A stretch of 11,329 nt of DNA from an uncultured Gemmatimonadota bacterium (lineage in GTDB: Bacteria > Gemmatimonadota > Gemmatimonadetes > Gemmatimonadales > Gemmatimonadaceae), in contig CAITQY010000028.1 of NCBI GenBank assembly GCA_903894655.1, positions 1 through 11,329 on the forward strand, given 5' to 3'. Positions 8,167 to 11,329 of the stretch are shown in pieces; positions within the stretch are counted from its first letter, which is position 1; every line of letters starts with the position of its first letter. Position numbers and translations under genes: made by a program. Below the pieces are notes generated by a model, which saw nothing but the letters and a program-made list of their open reading frames with translations, was not told where the DNA came from and searched no databases.

Positions 8167-9110
8167 GGGGTGCGCAACCGCGGGTCGGCGATCTCGCGTG
8201 CGATATCGGCGAGGGCTGCGCCAAGCGCCGTGACGGCGCTGCCGAGAATCACACCGGCGGAGACCACCGGATAGTCACGGGCCTCAATCGCGCGGATCAT
8301 GGCGAAGCCCATCCCGGGCCATGCGAACACACGCTCCACGAACACGGCACCGGTGATCAGGGCCGGGAGCATCAGACCGGTCACGGTGATCACCGGCAGC
8401 AACGCGCTGCGCCACGCCTGACGGCGCACCGCTGATTCGGTGAGTCCCTTGGCGCGTGCGGTGCGTACGAAAGCCTGCGTCATGCTCTCCTGCATCGCCT
8501 GGCGCTGGTAGCGCGCGAAGACCGCGACGCCCACCAGCGAGAGCGAGATCAGTGGCAAGACGAGATGACGCACGCGGTCCACGAATTGTTGGCGCGTCGA
8601 CATGTAGCGGTACGTCTCGTCGGTGATGCCGGTGGCGGGGAGCCAGCCGAGGTGGTGCGCGAAGACGACGAGGAGGACGAGCGCCAGCCAGAACTCCGGC
8701 AGTGAATAGAGCACGAGCAGCGCGGTCGATGTGGTGCGGTCACGTCGCGTCCCGGCCCGCGCGCCTTGCCAAGCCCCGATCAGCATGCCGCCCACCAGAC
8801 TCACGCTCAGGGCGCAACCCATCAGGAAGAGCGATCGTGGCAGCGCGTCGGCCAGCACGGCGGCCACGGGTCGATGTTGGTCGCGTGACCACCCCCAATC
8901 ACCGCGAAGCAGCGACCACAGCCAACGGCCGTACTGCGTGGCCAACGAGTCATCGAGCCCGTACTGGGCGCGAATCGTGGCCCGCAGTTCAGGCGAAATG
9001 CCTTCGCCGAGGGCCGTGGCCGGATCGCCCGGCGCGAGTTGGAGCAGCACGAACGCAAGCGAGGCCGCAGAGAAGACGACGGCCACGCCCTGCAGCACGC
9101 GCACGATCAC
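8163..9110 (-). CDS. Peptide ABC importer permease, DppB/OppB-like
   Basis: A permease of 315 residues from the chosen start. Seen: TM1 (about 5-25) ending in LLQLAPGDPA, the standard DppB N-terminal motif; further helices at about 95-115, 128-152, 183-200, 238-258 and 283-305; the EAA loop FVRTARAKGLTESAVRRQAWRSALLP (from residue 214); and the ERVFAWPGMG motif (259-268). The start is uncertain. The open frame reaches 9284, but that would overlap the binding-protein gene by 157 bases. The GTG at 9110 gives the protein a short basic N-terminus before TM1. A CTG at 9131 would give MTTIARR ahead of it and a 4-base CTGA overlap with the upstream stop, matching the other junctions. No Shine-Dalgarno sequence supports either. 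Product identity is secure. Confidence 0.9.
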   Translation of the reverse strand: MIVRVLQGVAVVFSAASLAFVLLQLAPGDPATALGEGISPELRATIRAQYGLDDSLATQYGRWLWSLLRGDWGWSRDQHRPVAAVLADALPRSLFLMGCALSVSLVGGMLIGAWQGARAGTRRDRTTSTALLVLYSLPEFWLALVLLVVFAHHLGWLPATGITDETYRYMSTRQQFVDRVRHLVLPLISLSLVGVAVFARYQRQAMQESMTQAFVRTARAKGLTESAVRRQAWRSALLPVITVTGLMLPALITGAVFVERVFAWPGMGFAMIRAIEARDYPVVSAGVILGSAVTALGAALADIAREIADPRLRTP

Positions 9111-9127
9111 GCGACGGGCGATCGTGG

Positions 9128-10795
9128 TCAGGGAGGGGTCCCCAGCCCGATGCGATCGCGATCGATGCGTTGCGCCGGATCGACGCGCCAGTCGGACAGT
9201 CCGACGAACCATCCGTCGGCCCGAAGCGGGGTCGTGATGAACCGGCGGTTGATCGCCACGGGCGAGCGCTGTTCGTACAACCACACGGCCGGCACGTCAT
9301 CGTCAATTTGCTGAAACGCCCGCGCCCAGTACTGGCGGCTCGCGCTCGGATCGAACGTCGTGAGCGCGCTATCGAGGAGGGCGTCGAAGGCAGGACTGTC
9401 GTACCGGCCGGCGTTGGAGCTGCCGAGCGACGCCCACGTTTGTGTCAATCCGACGAGGCCAGGGCTTGGCTGCCACGCACCGAGATAGGCGTCGAAGGCA
9501 TGGCGATCGACCGCGTCGCTCCACGCATTGTTCTCGAGTACCTGCGGCGTCGCCTGAACACCGATGGCCCGATACTGCTCCTGCAACAGCACCGCGTAGC
9601 GCTGCCGTGAGGTACTGCTGCTGGGGATCAGAATACTGAAGGCGAGCGGCACCCCGTCGCGGTCACGCACGCCGTCGCCGTTGCTGTCGCGCCAGCCGGC
9701 GGAATCGAGCAGGGCCTTCGCCCTCGCGACGTCGTACGGCAGCTGCCTGAAGGCGGCCGTATCGGGAATCAGCGCACGCGGCGCCGGTGCGAGAGCGACC
9801 ATACCCAGTGAGTCGAAGACATTGCGCACGAGTCGCTCGCGGTCAACGGCCATGTGCAGTGCACGGCGTACACGGACGTCGCCGAACATGGCATTGGGGC
9901 GCGACTGATCCTCACTGTCACGGAGGTTGAAGCCCAGGAAACCGTAGCTCAGCGCGCGGTTGTCGATCAGGCGCAGCGACGGAGTGCGCGCGACCTGCGC
10001 CAGGTTTTCGGGGCGAAGCTGCTCGAGGAAGTCGGCCTCACCGGCGAACAGTTTGACCGTCGACGCGCCGAAGTCGGGCGCAATGCTCCAGATCACGCGA
10101 TCCAGCTTGGCCCGACCGCGTGCGTTCGCCGTGTCGGCGATGATCTCGATGCGCTGCCCTGACTCCCAACGCGCAAACCGGAACCGTCCCGTGCCGACCG
10201 GACTACGGCCAAAGGCCGCACTCTCGAGCTTCGCCATCGGGATGGTGTCGAGCAGATGGGACGGCAGCACATACATGTGGTACGTGGCGTCGTAGAACTG
10301 CCTCGGCATGCGTCGTTTGAACCAGAAGACCGCCGTCCGCGGATCGCGCACCGACACCGAATCGATGTTGCCGAGCAGCGACTTCAGTTCGACCACCAGC
10401 GAGTCGCTGGTGTACACGCGATACGTGTAGCGCACGTCGTCGGCCGTGACCGGCTGCCCGTCGTGCCACCGCGCCAAGGAATCAAGTGCAAACGCGATGG
10501 AGAGCGAATCCGTCGACCAGCTCCACGACGTGGCCAATCGCGGCTGAAAGCCGCGGTCCCCGTACGTCTCGAGACCGTCGCCGATCTCGGCCAGTCGATC
10601 GAAGAGCACGCCGACGATGGCCGCGCCCTGCGTGCCCGACATCAGCGGCGGAAAGAGCGTCGACGGTTCGGCGGGTACGGTCACGATCATCGTGCCGCCG
10701 GTCTCCCCGCGAGCGGCCGGCTGTTCGCCGCCGGAGCAGGCCACGCACGTGAACGAGAGGAGGGCAGCCAGCCGACGAAGATGGGGAGGACGCAT
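9128..10795 (-). CDS. Family 5 extracellular solute-binding protein (peptide/nickel type), probable lipoprotein
   Basis: A 555-residue exported binding protein of the SBP_bac_5 family, the usual partner of Dpp/Opp permeases. The N-terminus is a signal peptide (MRPPHLRRLAALLSFTCVAC). Cys20 in CVAC-SGGE is a likely lipid-attachment site, although Cys at -3 is not the usual Leu/Val/Ile. Family marks seen: GGTMIVTVPAEPSTLFP at the mature N-terminus, ARWHDGQPVTADDVRYTY (108-125), SPVGTGRFRFARWE (198-211), DVRVRRALHMAVDRERLV (306-323), DVARAKALLDSAGWRDSNGDG (from 355), and a C-terminal DDDVPAVWLYEQRSPVAINRR segment. D370-x-N-x-D-G-x-x-D is a Ca-loop-like element common in the family. The ATG at 10795 is chosen because it begins the signal peptide; longer frames add an unlikely Pro/Arg-rich leader. 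Peptides are the probable ligand given the two peptide transport systems downstream, but family 5 also includes nickel and sugar binders. Confidence 0.92.
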   Translation of the reverse strand: MRPPHLRRLAALLSFTCVACSGGEQPAARGETGGTMIVTVPAEPSTLFPPLMSGTQGAAIVGVLFDRLAEIGDGLETYGDRGFQPRLATSWSWSTDSLSIAFALDSLARWHDGQPVTADDVRYTYRVYTSDSLVVELKSLLGNIDSVSVRDPRTAVFWFKRRMPRQFYDATYHMYVLPSHLLDTIPMAKLESAAFGRSPVGTGRFRFARWESGQRIEIIADTANARGRAKLDRVIWSIAPDFGASTVKLFAGEADFLEQLRPENLAQVARTPSLRLIDNRALSYGFLGFNLRDSEDQSRPNAMFGDVRVRRALHMAVDRERLVRNVFDSLGMVALAPAPRALIPDTAAFRQLPYDVARAKALLDSAGWRDSNGDGVRDRDGVPLAFSILIPSSSTSRQRYAVLLQEQYRAIGVQATPQVLENNAWSDAVDRHAFDAYLGAWQPSPGLVGLTQTWASLGSSNAGRYDSPAFDALLDSALTTFDPSASRQYWARAFQQIDDDVPAVWLYEQRSPVAINRRFITTPLRADGWFVGLSDWRVDPAQRIDRDRIGLGTPP

Positions 10796-10871
10796 GTGAG
10801 GCAATGGGACGGGAAAGACGGGTCGGCCGCTCATGGAGGCGACCACACGAGGGTACGATGCCCGACGCTCC
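10796..10871 (-). promoter_or_regulatory. Spacer upstream of the peptide-uptake operon
   Basis: These 76 bases separate the lipoate-ligase-like gene from the binding-protein gene, the largest gap between same-strand genes in the operon region. It could hold the operon promoter. I see no good -10/-35 pair, no strong hairpin with a T-run after the upstream stop, and no Shine-Dalgarno sequence before the ATG. Co-transcription from the upstream gene is equally possible. Confidence 0.25.
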
Positions 10872-11329
10872 CTATCGGCGCCAGAGCCAGTCGTCATTCC
10901 CGAGGACAGCGTGATGCGACGCCACCCGCCCCGGAAAGTCCGGAGGCGGTGCGAACGGTTCGATCGTCCCTGTCGGGTTCGGTGCGACCGCAGTCGCCAG
11001 CGCGGCCGCGAGGGCGTTCACCACGACGGTCCAGTTCGCCTGTGACGGCGCGCAGGCTTCCAGAGACGCCGCCGGCGGGGCCGGCGGCAACGGCACGTCG
11101 GCGGCGTCGGCCAGTAGGCCCTGATCGTCGGCCAGCAAAATGCTGCCGTGCTGCAGGTAGGCGCCGCCCTGCCGCCAGACGGCGCTGCCGACGAGCTTCC
11201 GGCCGTGCACGGTGATTTCCCCGGCCGCCGGTTGGTCGAAGCAGACCGGCCCGTCGGGTGCGACCGGCTCGGTCTCATGTTCGGCAACCAGCTGCGCCGG
11301 CACGCCAAGCGACCGCAGCGCGCGCAGCA
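10872..11329 (-). CDS. Lipoate-protein ligase/octanoyltransferase family protein, C-terminal part (5' end off window)
   Basis: The last 151 residues of a protein that starts beyond the right edge; the frame is open to the edge, so the internal GTG at 11303 is not a start. The segment CFDQPAAGEITVHGRKLVGSAVWRQGG followed by YLQHGSILL is the core of the BPL/LPL catalytic domain as found in LplA- and LipM-type enzymes; the Lys of GRKLVGSA is the conserved lysine of that family. These enzymes attach lipoate, or octanoate, to the lipoyl domains of 2-oxoacid dehydrogenases or GcvH. Which of the two reactions applies cannot be decided without the N-terminal half. The final ~70 residues are Pro/Ala-rich with a helical stretch (NWTVVVNALAAALATAV) and end in DDWLWRR. 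It lies 76 bases upstream of the binding-protein gene on the same strand; a functional link to peptide uptake is not evident. Confidence 0.82.
   Translation of the reverse strand, partial: LRALRSLGVPAQLVAEHETEPVAPDGPVCFDQPAAGEITVHGRKLVGSAVWRQGGAYLQHGSILLADDQGLLADAADVPLPPAPPAASLEACAPSQANWTVVVNALAAALATAVAPNPTGTIEPFAPPPDFPGRVASHHAVLGNDDWLWRR

Noticed and set aside
9111..9284. The longer 5' extension of the DppB-like frame
   Set aside because: It would lie within the end of the binding-protein gene and its Arg-rich translation does not resemble permease N-termini.

Overview
The window is GC-rich (strong G/C preference at third codon positions, long spurious open frames on both strands). It encodes a diderm cell envelope: an Omp85-type outer-membrane barrel, a probable lipoprotein binding protein and inner-membrane transporters. 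Start codons are often GTG and Shine-Dalgarno sequences are mostly absent. The overall look is compatible with Gemmatimonadota or a similar high-GC diderm. That placement is an impression from protein style and rests on no marker gene.

Layout, left to right. (1) 1-1075, minus: a family-2 glycosyltransferase whose C-terminus runs off the left edge; after the catalytic domain it carries a long Arg/Glu/Pro/Ala-rich tail. (2) 1076-1329: divergent intergenic region. (3) 1330-3641, plus: a two-gene unit, a small coiled-coil protein followed, with a 4-base GTGA overlap, by an outer-membrane Omp85-family barrel with one POTRA-like domain. (4) 3642-3651: a 10-base convergent gap; an 11-bp inverted repeat just inside the end of the barrel gene may terminate transcription from both sides. 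(5) 10795 down to 3652, minus: a six-gene peptide-uptake operon in the order solute-binding protein, permease B, permease C, ATPase D, ATPase F, proton-coupled POT peptide transporter. Four of the five junctions are 4-base ATGA/GTGA overlaps. (6) 10872-11329, minus: the C-terminal part of a lipoate-protein ligase/octanoyltransferase family protein that enters from the right edge.

Functionally, the core is a peptide-scavenging locus. The family-5 binding protein captures peptides (or another family-5 ligand) and delivers them to the BCDF ABC importer, driven by ATP. The POT protein imports di/tripeptides using the proton gradient. Translational coupling through the overlaps would keep the components in step. 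The opposite-strand coiled-coil/Omp85 pair looks like an independent envelope unit. No RNA genes, insertion sequences, CRISPR arrays or phage genes were seen. Apart from the ABC-plus-POT arrangement and a few small repeats and hairpins, this is an ordinary chromosomal region, and I did not find evidence of a wholly new system.
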